From assembly GCA_963691775.1 (NCBI GenBank), contig OY829369.1, positions 372,001-436,000 on the forward strand: DNA of 64,000 nt, written 5' to 3'. Position numbers and translations under genes: made by a program. The stretch is from JAZBPO01 sp963691775. Its GTDB lineage: Bacteria; Pseudomonadota; Gammaproteobacteria; Pseudomonadales; Azotimanducaceae. Below the pieces are notes generated by a model. The model saw only the letters and a program-made list of their open reading frames with translations. It had not been told where the DNA came from and did no database searches. This document shows positions 17,109 through 25,424 of the stretch, one piece after another (position 1 is the first letter of the stretch; each line of letters begins with the position of its first letter).

Positions 17109-18467
17109 ATGAACCCTGAATCAGATGCCAACGCCACCGACGACCGCAGCTGGGCGCGACGTTTTCACGACCACACGCACGAAGCCGAGTTGCTCGTCTC
17201 GGGCGCCCTGCTCTTCGGGCTTCTGCAGGCGCCCGAACTGCTGGACTCGGTCTTCGACCACCTCGGCCCACGCCTTGCGGACACCGCCTGGTGGGCCCTG
17301 TTCTTCATCTGGTACTTCTTCAAGCTCATCGCCTATGCGCTGACAATCTCCCTTGGACTCCACCTTGTAGCCCGCGCCTACTGGATCGGCCTCGTCGGTC
17401 TCGATTCGGCATTTCCGGAGGGCGTGGACTGGGACGAAGTGCGCGCCGGCCCGATTGCGAAGCGCGCCTATCAGGCGCTCATGCCGCCCCTTGCGACCAT
17501 GGCGCGGCGCACCGATCGCTTCGCGTCTGCAATTTTTGCCTTCGCTTTCCTGGGCGTTGCAATCCTCCTCAAGAGTCTCGCGTTGGCTACCTTCATTGCG
17601 GTGCCGACCTTTCTCCTGGGCCTGCTCCTGCCCGCTATCGACTGGCGCATTCTCTGGGCGTCCTTGTTGGCCCTGTTCGTGGGGATGCAGCTTCTAATCG
17701 TGAGCGCCGATCGCCTGCTCGGCGACCGCCTGGACGAAGGCAGCACATCGGCGCGTCTAATCGATCGTCTCGTGCGAGCGTTCTATCGCTACACCGGTTC
17801 GGCCCTGTTCACGCCGGTTCAGTTCGTGCTCTTTTCTCGCGTGCCGCGGCCATTGATCCAGTCACTTAACCTCGGGTTCATTCTGCTGATGTACGCGGTC
17901 TTCTTCGCAAGCTTTGCGCTGAGCGTGGGTTCGGTGGTGCTGGCGGCGGACGAACTGCTGCCGAACAGACCGGGCTATCGCTCGGTCGACACGCGCTACT
18001 TCGCACTGACCCGAGACCCGGCCTCGACGGCCCCCTTCATCCAGAGCGAGATCATCGAAGGCCCCTACCTGCGTCTCGAACTGCCCTTCGTGATGCGTCG
18101 CGAGGCCAGGCGGGCGAAGCAGGTCTGCGCCGATGTCGGCGTTATCGGCAGCGCATCGGCGCTGGCAGGGGGACACCCGACAGACGCGCCCGCAGACCCG
18201 GACACGACGGCCGCCGTGCTGAAGTGCATTGCAGACCTCTGGGAGGTGAAACTGGACGCGCGCCCGCAGACCGTGGATTGGGACTTCTATTCCGCACCCG
18301 GTTCCGGCGTCACCGCGCTGCTCGCCTACTTTCCGACCGAATCACTCGCCCCAGGGGCGCACACGCTGGAGATCGCGGAGACGTTCTCTGCCGATTTCGA
18401 AGCGAACGGGAGGGCCGGAACGGATGAGTCGGAGCTGCGCCATCACATCATCCGTTTCCGGATCTGA
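17109..18467 (+). CDS. Membrane protein of unknown function
   Basis: A 452-residue protein I do not recognise. Residues about 25-50 and 60-100 hold the first hydrophobic segments (LFFIWYFFKLIAYALTISLG is one), 135-200 hold two or three more, and about 250-285 holds the last. The final 165 residues are hydrophilic and probably form a soluble domain; this part contains two well-separated cysteines (in KQVCADVG and LKCIADL). There is no signal peptide, transporter signature or enzyme motif. It begins 124 bases after the Rieske gene on the same strand, so an operon is possible but not shown. Confidence 0.8.
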   Translation: MNPESDANATDDRSWARRFHDHTHEAELLVSGALLFGLLQAPELLDSVFDHLGPRLADTAWWALFFIWYFFKLIAYALTISLGLHLVARAYWIGLVGLDSAFPEGVDWDEVRAGPIAKRAYQALMPPLATMARRTDRFASAIFAFAFLGVAILLKSLALATFIAVPTFLLGLLLPAIDWRILWASLLALFVGMQLLIVSADRLLGDRLDEGSTSARLIDRLVRAFYRYTGSALFTPVQFVLFSRVPRPLIQSLNLGFILLMYAVFFASFALSVGSVVLAADELLPNRPGYRSVDTRYFALTRDPASTAPFIQSEIIEGPYLRLELPFVMRREARRAKQVCADVGVIGSASALAGGHPTDAPADPDTTAAVLKCIADLWEVKLDARPQTVDWDFYSAPGSGVTALLAYFPTESLAPGAHTLEIAETFSADFEANGRAGTDESELRHHIIRFRI

Positions 18468-18638
18468 ACCTCAGCGACGGGAGCAGATCGGCGACGATAA
18501 GGCCGCTACCGAGCCAAGCGCGCGTCGCCGGATAGCGTGTGCGGCGCCCTGAACGTGCCGCCAGAGGCCTCGTGGACCCCCGCGACACCTATTGGCGGCA
18601 ACTGGACGCAGCGCGACGGCCTCGGCCACGGCCACGGC

Positions 18639-18661
18639 CACGGCGAAGCGCTTCGGCCGTG
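18639..18661. terminator. Possible hairpin between convergent genes
   Basis: CACGGC and GCCGTG flank GAAGCGCTTCG, which is itself nearly self-complementary, giving a six-pair outer stem with a short inner stem. It sits in the 258-base space between the converging membrane-protein and FAD-monooxygenase genes and is preceded by three GGCCAC units. There is no T run on either side, so it is at best a weak bidirectional terminator. Nothing else is visible in this space. Confidence 0.25.
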
Positions 18662-18725
18662 CCGATCGCGAAAGGGTGAAGACCTTCAACCTTGTTCGTG
18701 CGCGCTCCCCCAGCGCACCGCATGC

Positions 18726-19910
18726 TCAGCCCGCATCGAGCGAAACGGCCCACGGGTCGTAGCTATAGAGCCAGTTCATTGCGCCTGCACCCGCCCGGCC
18801 CGCCGCAAGATTGCGCGCCTTCGCGGCGACCCCGCGCATGTGAAAGATGGATGCATTGCGACGGGAGCCGTTCTGAATGCGCGCCGTGCGATCTCGGCGC
18901 AGCGTCTCGTAGCGCCGAAAAGCCTGCGCCACATCTGGAAACGCGGCGACGGCACGCGCCAGCACGGCCGCGTCCTCGATGGCCATTGCCCCCCCTTGCG
19001 CCATGAACGGCAGGGTCGGATGACAGGCATCCCCGAGCAGCGTCACCGGACCCTCGCTCCATCGAGGCATGGGCGTGCGATCGAACAGCGCCCAGCGAAA
19101 ACATGTTTCGGGATCGGCAGCATCGATCAGCGTTCTCACGTCCGCGTGCCAGTCTGTGAAGTCGGTCTGCAGGTCCGCATGCTCGCCAGGTGACGTCCAG
19201 GACTCTTCGCGCCAGTCGTCGCGCTCGACGACGCACACACAGTTCACGAGCGAGCCGCTGCGCACATAGTAATGGACGAAGTGCGCGCCCGGCCCCCACC
19301 AGGCCGTCGCGGCCGGGCGCACCAGACCATCCGGGAGACGCTCGGTCGGCACCAGCAGACGCCAGGCGACGTTTCCGGTGAAGCGCGCCGGTTCATCACC
19401 GAACAGGCGAGCGCGCACGCGGGAGTGGATCCCGTCGGCACCGATCAATCCAGCGCCGACAATGCTGTCGTCCAGCGCGATCCCGACGCCGTCGGGGCTT
19501 GCTTCGAAGCGCTCGACGGACGTGTCGAGGCGCAATTCGATTGCTTCGTGAGCCGCCGCCGCCGCGTGAAGGACCCCGAGCAGGTCACCGCGATGCACGT
19601 GGTAGTACGGCGAGCCGAACTTGTGGAGCGCCGCCTCACCGAGGGGCGACGCGGTGATCACGCGCCCGCTTCGCCAGTCACGCACCTCGACCGCTTCCGG
19701 CAGAAACGCGACGGCTTCCAAAGCGTCGCGCAATCCCAGGTGAATAAGAACACGCGAGGCGTTCGGACTGATCTGAATGCCCGCGCCCGCCTCGGTGAAT
19801 GCAGGTGCCTGCTCCAGCACCACCACGTTGCGCCCGGCGTGCGCGAGCGCAAGCGCAGCGGTCAAGCCGCCGATCCCGCCGCCGGCAACAAGCAGGGGCG
19901 CGTCAGCCAT
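18726..19910 (-). CDS. FAD-dependent monooxygenase, salicylate hydroxylase-like
   Basis: Class A flavoprotein monooxygenase of 394 residues. The N-terminal dinucleotide fold is VAGGGIGGLTAALALAHAG with the acidic residue in VVVLEQAP. The mid-protein DG motif is in GADGIHSRVRARLFGDEPA, and the C-terminal GD motif is VTLLGDACHPTLPFMAQGG, which contacts FAD ribitol. This pattern groups with salicylate and 3-hydroxybenzoate 6-hydroxylases, enzymes that hydroxylate phenolic rings with NAD(P)H and oxygen. The ATG at 19910 is preferred over a GTG two codons upstream. The nitroreductase at 20056 is divergent. Confidence 0.9.
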   Translation of the reverse strand: MADAPLLVAGGGIGGLTAALALAHAGRNVVVLEQAPAFTEAGAGIQISPNASRVLIHLGLRDALEAVAFLPEAVEVRDWRSGRVITASPLGEAALHKFGSPYYHVHRGDLLGVLHAAAAAHEAIELRLDTSVERFEASPDGVGIALDDSIVGAGLIGADGIHSRVRARLFGDEPARFTGNVAWRLLVPTERLPDGLVRPAATAWWGPGAHFVHYYVRSGSLVNCVCVVERDDWREESWTSPGEHADLQTDFTDWHADVRTLIDAADPETCFRWALFDRTPMPRWSEGPVTLLGDACHPTLPFMAQGGAMAIEDAAVLARAVAAFPDVAQAFRRYETLRRDRTARIQNGSRRNASIFHMRGVAAKARNLAAGRAGAGAMNWLYSYDPWAVSLDAG

Positions 19911-20055
19911 GCGCACGCGTTGTCGCTACGGCGCCGGTCCCGCACGGCTGCACACCGATCTTGAACTCTCGATCCACCGATCCCTGCCTGAGCGACGACG
20001 ACCGGACGAGCCTCCAGTACATTGCAAGGCGGATCAACTGAACGGGATCGACGCC

Positions 20056-20724
20056 ATGGAACTCGACGAGGTCATGCGCACCACCTTCGCTGCACGGGAT
20101 CACCTCCAGGACGCGGTCGACGACGCCCTCCTCTACCGCATCCTCGAACGCGCGCGCTTCGCGCCGAACGGCGGCAATCGCCAACCCGCGCGCATCGTCG
20201 TGGTCCGCGACGGCAAAACCCGGGCTGCTCTGAAACCGATGCTCGAGCCGACCTTTCGGCGCTATATGGCGCAGGCTCGCGCCGGGGAAGCGCCGTTCAA
20301 TCCGGTGAATCCGACTGCGCTCGAGGACGCGGACATCGACGCCCTCCCCATCCCGGACGGCGCCCTCGACTGGCTCGTCCACGCGCCGGTGCTCCTGTTC
20401 GTGTTCGTGGACCTCTCGAAACTGGCCGTCATGGACCTCGGCCGTGAGCCCTGCACGATCATTCCGGGTGGTTCGATCTATCCACTGGTGCAGAACATAC
20501 TCTTGTCCGCGCGCAACGAGGGGCTCGGCGGCGTGCCGACGACCTGGATCGGAGCTGCCCAGGATGCGCTCATGGACCTGCTCGGCGTGCCCGAGCCCTT
20601 CGCGTTCGCCGCGATGATTCCCCTGGGACGACCGCGAAAGCAGCTCACGAAACTGAAGCGAGGACCGGTCGAGGAGTTCGTCACGCTGGAGCGCTTCGAC
20701 GGCGCGCCATTGGTCGATGCCTAA
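20056..20724 (+). CDS. Nitroreductase family protein
   Basis: FMN oxidoreductase of 222 residues, from a different branch than the gene at 6908. The FMN-binding region is RARFAPNGGNRQPARIVVV and the later Gly-rich element is SIYPLVQNILLSARNEGLGGV, followed by a C-terminal AMIPLGRP. The usual N-terminal RRS motif is replaced by MRTTFAARDHLQD, which is common in this branch. The reading frame runs upstream to 19777 but the homology begins at the ATG at 20056. No substrate can be assigned. Confidence 0.86.
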   Translation: MELDEVMRTTFAARDHLQDAVDDALLYRILERARFAPNGGNRQPARIVVVRDGKTRAALKPMLEPTFRRYMAQARAGEAPFNPVNPTALEDADIDALPIPDGALDWLVHAPVLLFVFVDLSKLAVMDLGREPCTIIPGGSIYPLVQNILLSARNEGLGGVPTTWIGAAQDALMDLLGVPEPFAFAAMIPLGRPRKQLTKLKRGPVEEFVTLERFDGAPLVDA

Positions 20725-20727
20725 GCC

Positions 20728-20934
20728 GTGACGAATGAGAACCTCGCCCTGAGCCACGCCGCGATCGGGACGATCCTCGCCCGTGCCATGGAGCGCCATG
20801 CGTCCGACGTCCACATCCCGGCCAGCGTAACTGTCCGCTACTGCATCGGCGGCAAACTGCGCACCGTGGAGAAGGCGGTCCTGTCCGTAGCGGACACGGC
20901 GGTGAGTCGAATGGCGCTGCACGGAAAACCGTGA
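20728..20934 (+). other. Short open frame with weak family resemblance
   Basis: A GTG-initiated 68-codon frame starting three bases after the nitroreductase stop, without a clear ribosome site. The segment RHASDVHIPASVTVRYCIGG recalls the N-terminal part of GspE/PilB ATPases (ASD-H, then VRYRIDG). Its second half (GGKLRTV, then KAVLSVADTAV) equally recalls a hotdog thioesterase core. Either could be the truncated remains of a larger gene. The DNA from 20935 to 21184 shows no convincing continuation in any frame. I cannot choose between a relic, a small gene and chance. Confidence 0.3.
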
Positions 20935-21184
20935 GGCTCGCAGCGCCGATCCGCGGCGACGCATCCGGTCTCAAGGGCCTCGCTTGGGACGAGGACATGC
21001 GGCACCTCACCCGGAGCGACCAGAGAGGCAGAACATGCACCGCTGCGCCACGACGTGAAACAGCGCAGGAAGACCGAAGCGAAGGCACTCTTTCACGTAG
21101 CCGTGCCACGCTCCGATAGGCGACGTCAGTCTCGCATCTCGACGACGACGTCCCTCACATCGCCCATTCCTTCGATGCCGAGGG

Positions 21185-21853
21185 TCAGGCGATTGCCGCT
21201 TCCGTTTCCGGATCCCAGATGATCATCCTTGCGGGCGTGGGGTTGTACGCGTTACAGGGGTTGTTCAATTGCGGGCAATTCGAGACGAGCACGATAACGT
21301 CCATCTCCGCCCGCATCTCGACGTATTTGCCGGCGTGCGAGATCCCGTCCTCGAAGGTGAGCTTCCCTTCCGGCGTGACCGGCACATTCATGAAGAAGTT
21401 GATGTTGCTGGTGAGATCGCGCTTGCCCATGTCGTAGTCCGACTCGGCCAACGCAAGCAGATAATTGTCGCGACAATTGTGCATCGGCCGCTTTTCAAGC
21501 GCGTAGCGCACCTGGTTGGACTCTGCCGCGCAGGCGCCACCGAGGGTGTCATGTCGACCGCAGGTATCCGCTGTGATCGTGAGCATGAGGTTGCCGGCGT
21601 TCGAAAGCAGACGTGAGCCGGCCGTGAGATACAGACTCCCCTGCGCCTGAATCGTGTCCTGCGCGCTGTAGCGCTCGGCCGGGTCCGCCGCGTTGTAGAA
21701 AAGCGTATCCACCGCTTGATTGCCTTCGAGATCCAGAATCCGAAGCGTTTGCCCCATCTTCATTTCATGCAGCCAAGGTTCGCCTGCAGGCAACGTGTAG
21801 TCGTAGACCGCATCCGCGGGATCGAGAGCACTGGTGGTGTTCAGTTCGCTCAT
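21185..21853 (-). CDS. DUF1989 protein, urea carboxylase-associated protein 2 / carboxyguanidine deiminase subunit
   Basis: A 222-residue DUF1989 protein. It shows the paired family motifs: LPAGEPWLHEMKMGQTLRIL at the start, then GNQAVDTLFYNA, ADTCGRHDTLGGACA, and the terminal VIVLVSNCPQLNNP. The conserved Cys and His in these motifs are thought to bind zinc. Proteins of this pair, long annotated as urea carboxylase-associated, have been shown in other bacteria to form a carboxyguanidine deiminase in guanidine assimilation. It starts ten bases after its partner ends, so the two form an operon. No carboxylase or allophanate hydrolase gene lies in the window. Confidence 0.88.
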   Translation of the reverse strand: MSELNTTSALDPADAVYDYTLPAGEPWLHEMKMGQTLRILDLEGNQAVDTLFYNAADPAERYSAQDTIQAQGSLYLTAGSRLLSNAGNLMLTITADTCGRHDTLGGACAAESNQVRYALEKRPMHNCRDNYLLALAESDYDMGKRDLTSNINFFMNVPVTPEGKLTFEDGISHAGKYVEMRAEMDVIVLVSNCPQLNNPCNAYNPTPARMIIWDPETEAAIA

Positions 21854-21863
21854 GACGCAGGCC

Positions 21864-22601
21864 TCAGTACTGGCAGTGATAGATGGCGGTGTTTTCGAAC
21901 CCGCGCCCGTTCTCGGGACAGCTCGTTCGGCAGACATCGTCCTCGGCGGCGGGATCGATTCGGAAGATCGTCAAGCCGATGGGTTTCGACGACCACTCGG
22001 GTGAGGGGTCGAGCGGATGCGGGCAGCTGTTGAGCACAACAAGCGTGTCCATCTCGGCGCGAAGGTCGACGTGGGCGCCGGCGGGCGAGTTGGACGGATC
22101 GAACTTCATCTCCCCCGTCTCCGTGACGCCGACCTTGCTGAAGAAATTCACATTCGGGATGAGGTCGCGGCGCCCGAGTCCCCACTTGCCCATCTCGACG
22201 AGAAACTGGGTCCGACCATCTCGGTGGAAGCCGTTGCGCGCTTCCTGGTACCGCTTCTCCCCGTAACGTGCCTTGATCATAGCGGCATTGCTGATGCCAC
22301 CGATCGGGTCATGCCAGCCACAGCTGTCTTCAACGATCGAAACGAGGATGCGCCCCATGTCGGAGTAGCAGACGTGACCACGGGTCAGGAACGCCGTGTG
22401 CTGCGCCTTGAGCGTGTCGGCCATGTTGTAGCGCTCGAGTTTTTCATGCGCGTTGAAAAACAGCGCCGAACAGTTGCCGCCCCCGCGGCGATCGGTCAAG
22501 CGGAGCGCGAAGCCGCGCTTAAGGACGAAAGACCAGTTCCGCGCGCCCGGCAGAAGCTCGTCATAAACGACGCAGTCGGGATCGAGTGGCTGGGCCGCCA
22601 T
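21864..22601 (-). CDS. DUF1989 protein, urea carboxylase-associated protein 1 / carboxyguanidine deiminase subunit
   Basis: A 245-residue partner of the preceding protein and first gene of the pair. Family motifs are LLPGARNWSFVLKRG, GGNCSALFFNAHEKLERYN, TRGHVCYSDMGRILVSIVED, SCGWHDPIGG and the C-terminal TLVVLNSCPHPLDP with Cys and His candidates for metal binding. The ATG at 22601 has GAGGAG eight bases upstream, which decides it against an ATG at 22616 and a longer frame to 22862. I saw no guanidine riboswitch signature in the upstream DNA by eye; a covariance search would settle that. The function is inferred from work on homologues. Confidence 0.88.
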   Translation of the reverse strand: MAAQPLDPDCVVYDELLPGARNWSFVLKRGFALRLTDRRGGGNCSALFFNAHEKLERYNMADTLKAQHTAFLTRGHVCYSDMGRILVSIVEDSCGWHDPIGGISNAAMIKARYGEKRYQEARNGFHRDGRTQFLVEMGKWGLGRRDLIPNVNFFSKVGVTETGEMKFDPSNSPAGAHVDLRAEMDTLVVLNSCPHPLDPSPEWSSKPIGLTIFRIDPAAEDDVCRTSCPENGRGFENTAIYHCQY

Positions 22602-23282
22602 GGTCTGACTCCTCATGATGTGCATGCGGTCCGGCGTGGGCGCCGGCGTTCTTTCCATCAAAAGCGCACGGGGCTCGGCGCGGTGAACGCCGGCGACAGT
22701 TCCAACGGCCACGAGACCCCACACGGCAGGGGTAATGCTCCGACCGGCAGCCGAAGGTACACCAGATAGATGCGGGTTGTGCAACGCATCAGTGCAACGC
22801 ATCAGACCGCCGCCAGCGCGGCTGCACCCCGAGCCAGAAAAATGTGGGGCATACCCGCCCATTGCACGCGGCGGTGGCCCAGGGCGTACCCTTTCGACCG
22901 CTCGCCTCGCTCATCCGCCAGACGAACGTCCTACGCCCCTGCCGCTCGGCTCCGGCTCGGCTCCGGCTCGGCTCCGGCTCGGCTCCGGCTCGGCCCCGGC
23001 TCGGCCCCGGTGCGGCGCGTCTCACGCGGGACAACGGCCGAACAGCATCGCGAAAAACGAGGCCTCATACATGCCCAGGCGCGTGAGTCGCAGACTCCTG
23101 GACAGGGCGCAGCCGCGGGCGTAGCGGGCGAGCACCGTTGCCGGCGCGTCAGACGCTGTACCAGAGGATGCTGGCAGCAGCTGCAGGCCGGTTTCCGGGG
23201 TCGCGCGGAGCGGCTTTACGCAGGCCACGATCAACCAGTGAGCATTGACCCCGGCGCAGCGGCTGCCGGAGCGGCGCGAATC
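22602..23282. other. 681-base gap holding a tandem repeat
   Basis: The space between the DUF1989 operon and the sigma-factor gene. It contains an 11-base tandem repeat (listed separately). Open frames here, including a 70-codon minus-strand frame at 23022-23234, have no ribosome site or family match and are not called. The part at 22602-22800 should carry the promoter for the DUF1989 genes. No RNA gene or terminator is recognisable. Confidence 0.5.
22944..23015. repeat. 11-base tandem repeat, about 6.5 units
   Basis: Units of CTCCGGCTCGG run head to tail from 22950; four are identical, the fifth has T to C at position 2 and the sixth has further changes. A partial unit precedes them at 22944. 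Eleven is not a multiple of three, so copy changes would shift any frame, which argues against coding use. It lies in intergenic DNA and could expand or contract by slippage. Confidence 0.9.
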
Positions 23283-23855
23283 TCACGCAAGGCAGCATCC
23301 GTCATAGCTGCACCGGCAGTCGTCACAGTCCTCGGCGCGCTCTACGCCGCAATGGGCGCGCATCGCCGCGCGCAACGCGGCTCGAGCGCGATGGAGCCGC
23401 ACGGTGGCGTTATTGACGGTGATACCCATCTCGCAAGCTGCGTCGGTGAGCGACTGCCCCTCCTCGTCGACCCGTGCCAGGATGGCGGCGTAGTTCGGCC
23501 GCAGCGCACGCGCCTGGACGACGCTGCAGGCACAGGGCGCCACCACGGCTTCTGCCGCAGGGAGTTCATCGAGCGCAATCTGCTCATCCGTCTCGCGCTG
23601 CACGGCGCGTGATCTGCGCCGCAATGCATCGACCGCGGCATTGCGGTGAACCCGATAGAGCCAGGGCAGCACGCGCTCAGCATCGCGCAGCGATGCTGCG
23701 TTCTCGAGCGCTCGCATCGCAGCGCTCTGCAGCACGTCGTCCAGTTCCGACCCCGGCACCCTGCGCGCTATATAAGCGCGCAGAGCGATCGCGTGGACCT
23801 GCAGCGCTTCGGCAACGAGCGTCTTCGCTTCGGATGAGGGTGCGTGCACGTCCAT
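23283..23855 (-). CDS. ECF-type RNA polymerase sigma factor with cysteine-rich C-terminal tail
   Basis: A 190-residue sigma-70-family protein with only regions 2 and 4. Region 2 includes YIARRVPGSELDDVLQSAAM and VLPWLYRVHRNAAVDALRRR. Region 4 includes SLTDAACEMGITVNNATVRL and HRARAALR. After region 4 the tail holds HCG, then CDDCRCSYDGCC: six Cys within the last 20 or so residues, plus a CAC motif in the linker between regions 2 and 4. Such a tail recalls CorE-like ECF factors of Myxococcus, whose cysteine-rich domain senses metals directly without an anti-sigma factor. The ATG at 23855 is chosen; a TTG at 23891 would overlap the upstream gene. No anti-sigma gene is present. Confidence 0.85.
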   Translation of the reverse strand: MDVHAPSSEAKTLVAEALQVHAIALRAYIARRVPGSELDDVLQSAAMRALENAASLRDAERVLPWLYRVHRNAAVDALRRRSRAVQRETDEQIALDELPAAEAVVAPCACSVVQARALRPNYAAILARVDEEGQSLTDAACEMGITVNNATVRLHRARAALRAAMRAHCGVERAEDCDDCRCSYDGCCLA

Positions 23856-23869
23856 TCTCAAAGTGTGAC

Positions 23870-24031
23870 TCAGCCCTCCCCGCCCGGGCAACGACAGGCT
23901 TCACCGCAGCCGCAGCTCGATCCGCAGGCACACGCCGACCCGCAACAGCACTGCTCTGCACTCGACTCCACGCCCTGACAGGTGCACTGGTCACCGCAGT
24001 CGCGGCAGGCACAGACATTCTGATCGCTCAT
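23870..24031 (-). CDS. Small cysteine-rich metallothionein-like protein
   Basis: A 53-residue product with 14 cysteines, many as C-x-C (CAC, CTC, CGC, CRC) and one CCC triplet, plus Gly and Ser linkers, which is the make-up of a metal-binding metallothionein-like protein. It does not match the classical SmtA/BmtA fold, which has His and aromatic residues in set places. The ATG at 24031 has GGAGAT eight bases upstream. It ends 14 bases before the sigma-factor gene, so the two are one transcript. The likely role is binding of copper, zinc or cadmium, or a redox buffer; this is inference from composition. Confidence 0.75.
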   Translation of the reverse strand: MSDQNVCACRDCGDQCTCQGVESSAEQCCCGSACACGSSCGCGEACRCPGGEG

Positions 24032-24191
24032 TCTTTCATCTCCGTATTCACCCGCGAAATGGGTGTTCTCAGGCATTGACGTGCGCACCCGGCAATTCAT
24101 TACAGTTGCGCGAACGTATTTTCGAGCTGTCCACGATGCAGACGTCCGATCGGACCGTGCTCGCGCACGCCGAACCCACGAAGGACGCCCG

Positions 24192-25304
24192 ATGACCGCC
24201 ACGACTGCGCCCCCACCAAGCGGACTACCGACCGACTACGAGGGCGCACGCAGGGCGTTCCTCGCAGCGTGCACCGCTTGCGGTGCCCGCGTGCGCAGCA
24301 TCCGGCACCCTCTCAGGGGCCCCGACGGTGACGTCTTCATGGACATCGCCTCGCTCGGACCGAGCCACGCCCGACGCGCGGTGTTCGTCGTCAGCGGCAC
24401 GCACGGGGTGGAGGGGTTTGCAGGTTCACCGCTGCAAACCCATTGGCTGCACAACCATGCCCATCGACATCCCGCAGATGTCCGGAGCGTTTGGCTCCAC
24501 GCACACAACCCTGTCGGCTTTGCTCGGACGCGTCGCGTCAATGAGGACAATGTCGACCTGAATCGCAACTACATCGACTGGGATGGCAGCGACAGCGGCA
24601 CCCCCGCGGTGCCCGTCCACAACGAGGCCTATGATGGCCTCGCCGAACAGATCGTCCCGGCGACGTGGGACGCGAATACACAGCAAGCCTCGACCCAGGC
24701 CCTGCTGGATTTCGCCGCCACCCACGGCATGGACGCTATGCAAGCTGCGGTTTCGCAAGGTCAGTATGCGCACCCGCGCCGCGTCTTCTACGGCGGATGC
24801 GGCCCGAGCTGGTCGTATCAGCAGATGCGCAAGATAACGCAGCTCGAACTCGCCGATCTCGACGCGGTTGCCGTCATCGATCTGCACACAGGCCTCGGCA
24901 ATTGGGGCGAAGGCGAGATCATTTCGCACCACCCCATGAACACGGACGCCTATCGCCGCGCCGAATCGATCTGGACCGGGGTGCGCTCGATGATCGACGG
25001 CGACGGCGTTTCGGCACGCCTTCACGGGGACTGGCTGGAACGCTTCGATTACTGGATGGCAGACACGGAAGTCACATCCTGTGCGCTGGAGTACGGCACC
25101 GTCGACCTTGTCACCGTCCTGCAGTCGCTTCGAGCCGATGCCTGGCTGCATGGCTATGGAGATCCGCTGTCAGAGCGCGCCCACGCCATCCGTCGTCAGG
25201 TGCGCGCGGCCTTCGCAGATGACGATCCGGCATGGATCGCGAAGCTCTGGCCACGCTTCGCCGGCATGTTGGAGTCGAGTTTCTCGGCGATGGCGGCCGA
25301 TTGA
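24192..25304 (+). CDS. DUF2817 family protein, M14-like zinc carboxypeptidase fold
   Basis: A 370-residue cytosolic protein. Features that mark DUF2817 are VVSGTHGVEGFAGS, HAHNPVGFARTRRVNEDNVDLNRNY (His and Arg of an M14-type active site) and VIDLHTGLGNWGEGE with the likely catalytic-site His, followed later by LEYGTVDLVTVLQSLRADAW. Family members are related to succinylglutamate desuccinylase and zinc carboxypeptidases but their substrates are unproven. The ATG at 24192 begins the homology; an upstream in-frame segment to 24063 is not conserved-looking. It is divergent from the metallothionein-like gene. Confidence 0.85.
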   Translation: MTATTAPPPSGLPTDYEGARRAFLAACTACGARVRSIRHPLRGPDGDVFMDIASLGPSHARRAVFVVSGTHGVEGFAGSPLQTHWLHNHAHRHPADVRSVWLHAHNPVGFARTRRVNEDNVDLNRNYIDWDGSDSGTPAVPVHNEAYDGLAEQIVPATWDANTQQASTQALLDFAATHGMDAMQAAVSQGQYAHPRRVFYGGCGPSWSYQQMRKITQLELADLDAVAVIDLHTGLGNWGEGEIISHHPMNTDAYRRAESIWTGVRSMIDGDGVSARLHGDWLERFDYWMADTEVTSCALEYGTVDLVTVLQSLRADAWLHGYGDPLSERAHAIRRQVRAAFADDDPAWIAKLWPRFAGMLESSFSAMAAD

Positions 25305-25424
25305 ACGTTCGCCGCGCACCTTGGCTTGAGGACGGTCCTGCGTAACCATGCGATTGATCGCAGGTGCGAGCTGCCGCTCCAGCACAGGCGCCACCGATCC
25401 CTATCCACCAGACGGACTCTGATC

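Noticed and set aside
22944..23015. Tandem repeat as a CRISPR array
   Set aside because: Units are directly adjacent without spacers and only 11 bases long; no cas genes are nearby.
23022..23234. 70-codon minus-strand frame
   Set aside because: No ribosome site, family match or operon link; likely chance.
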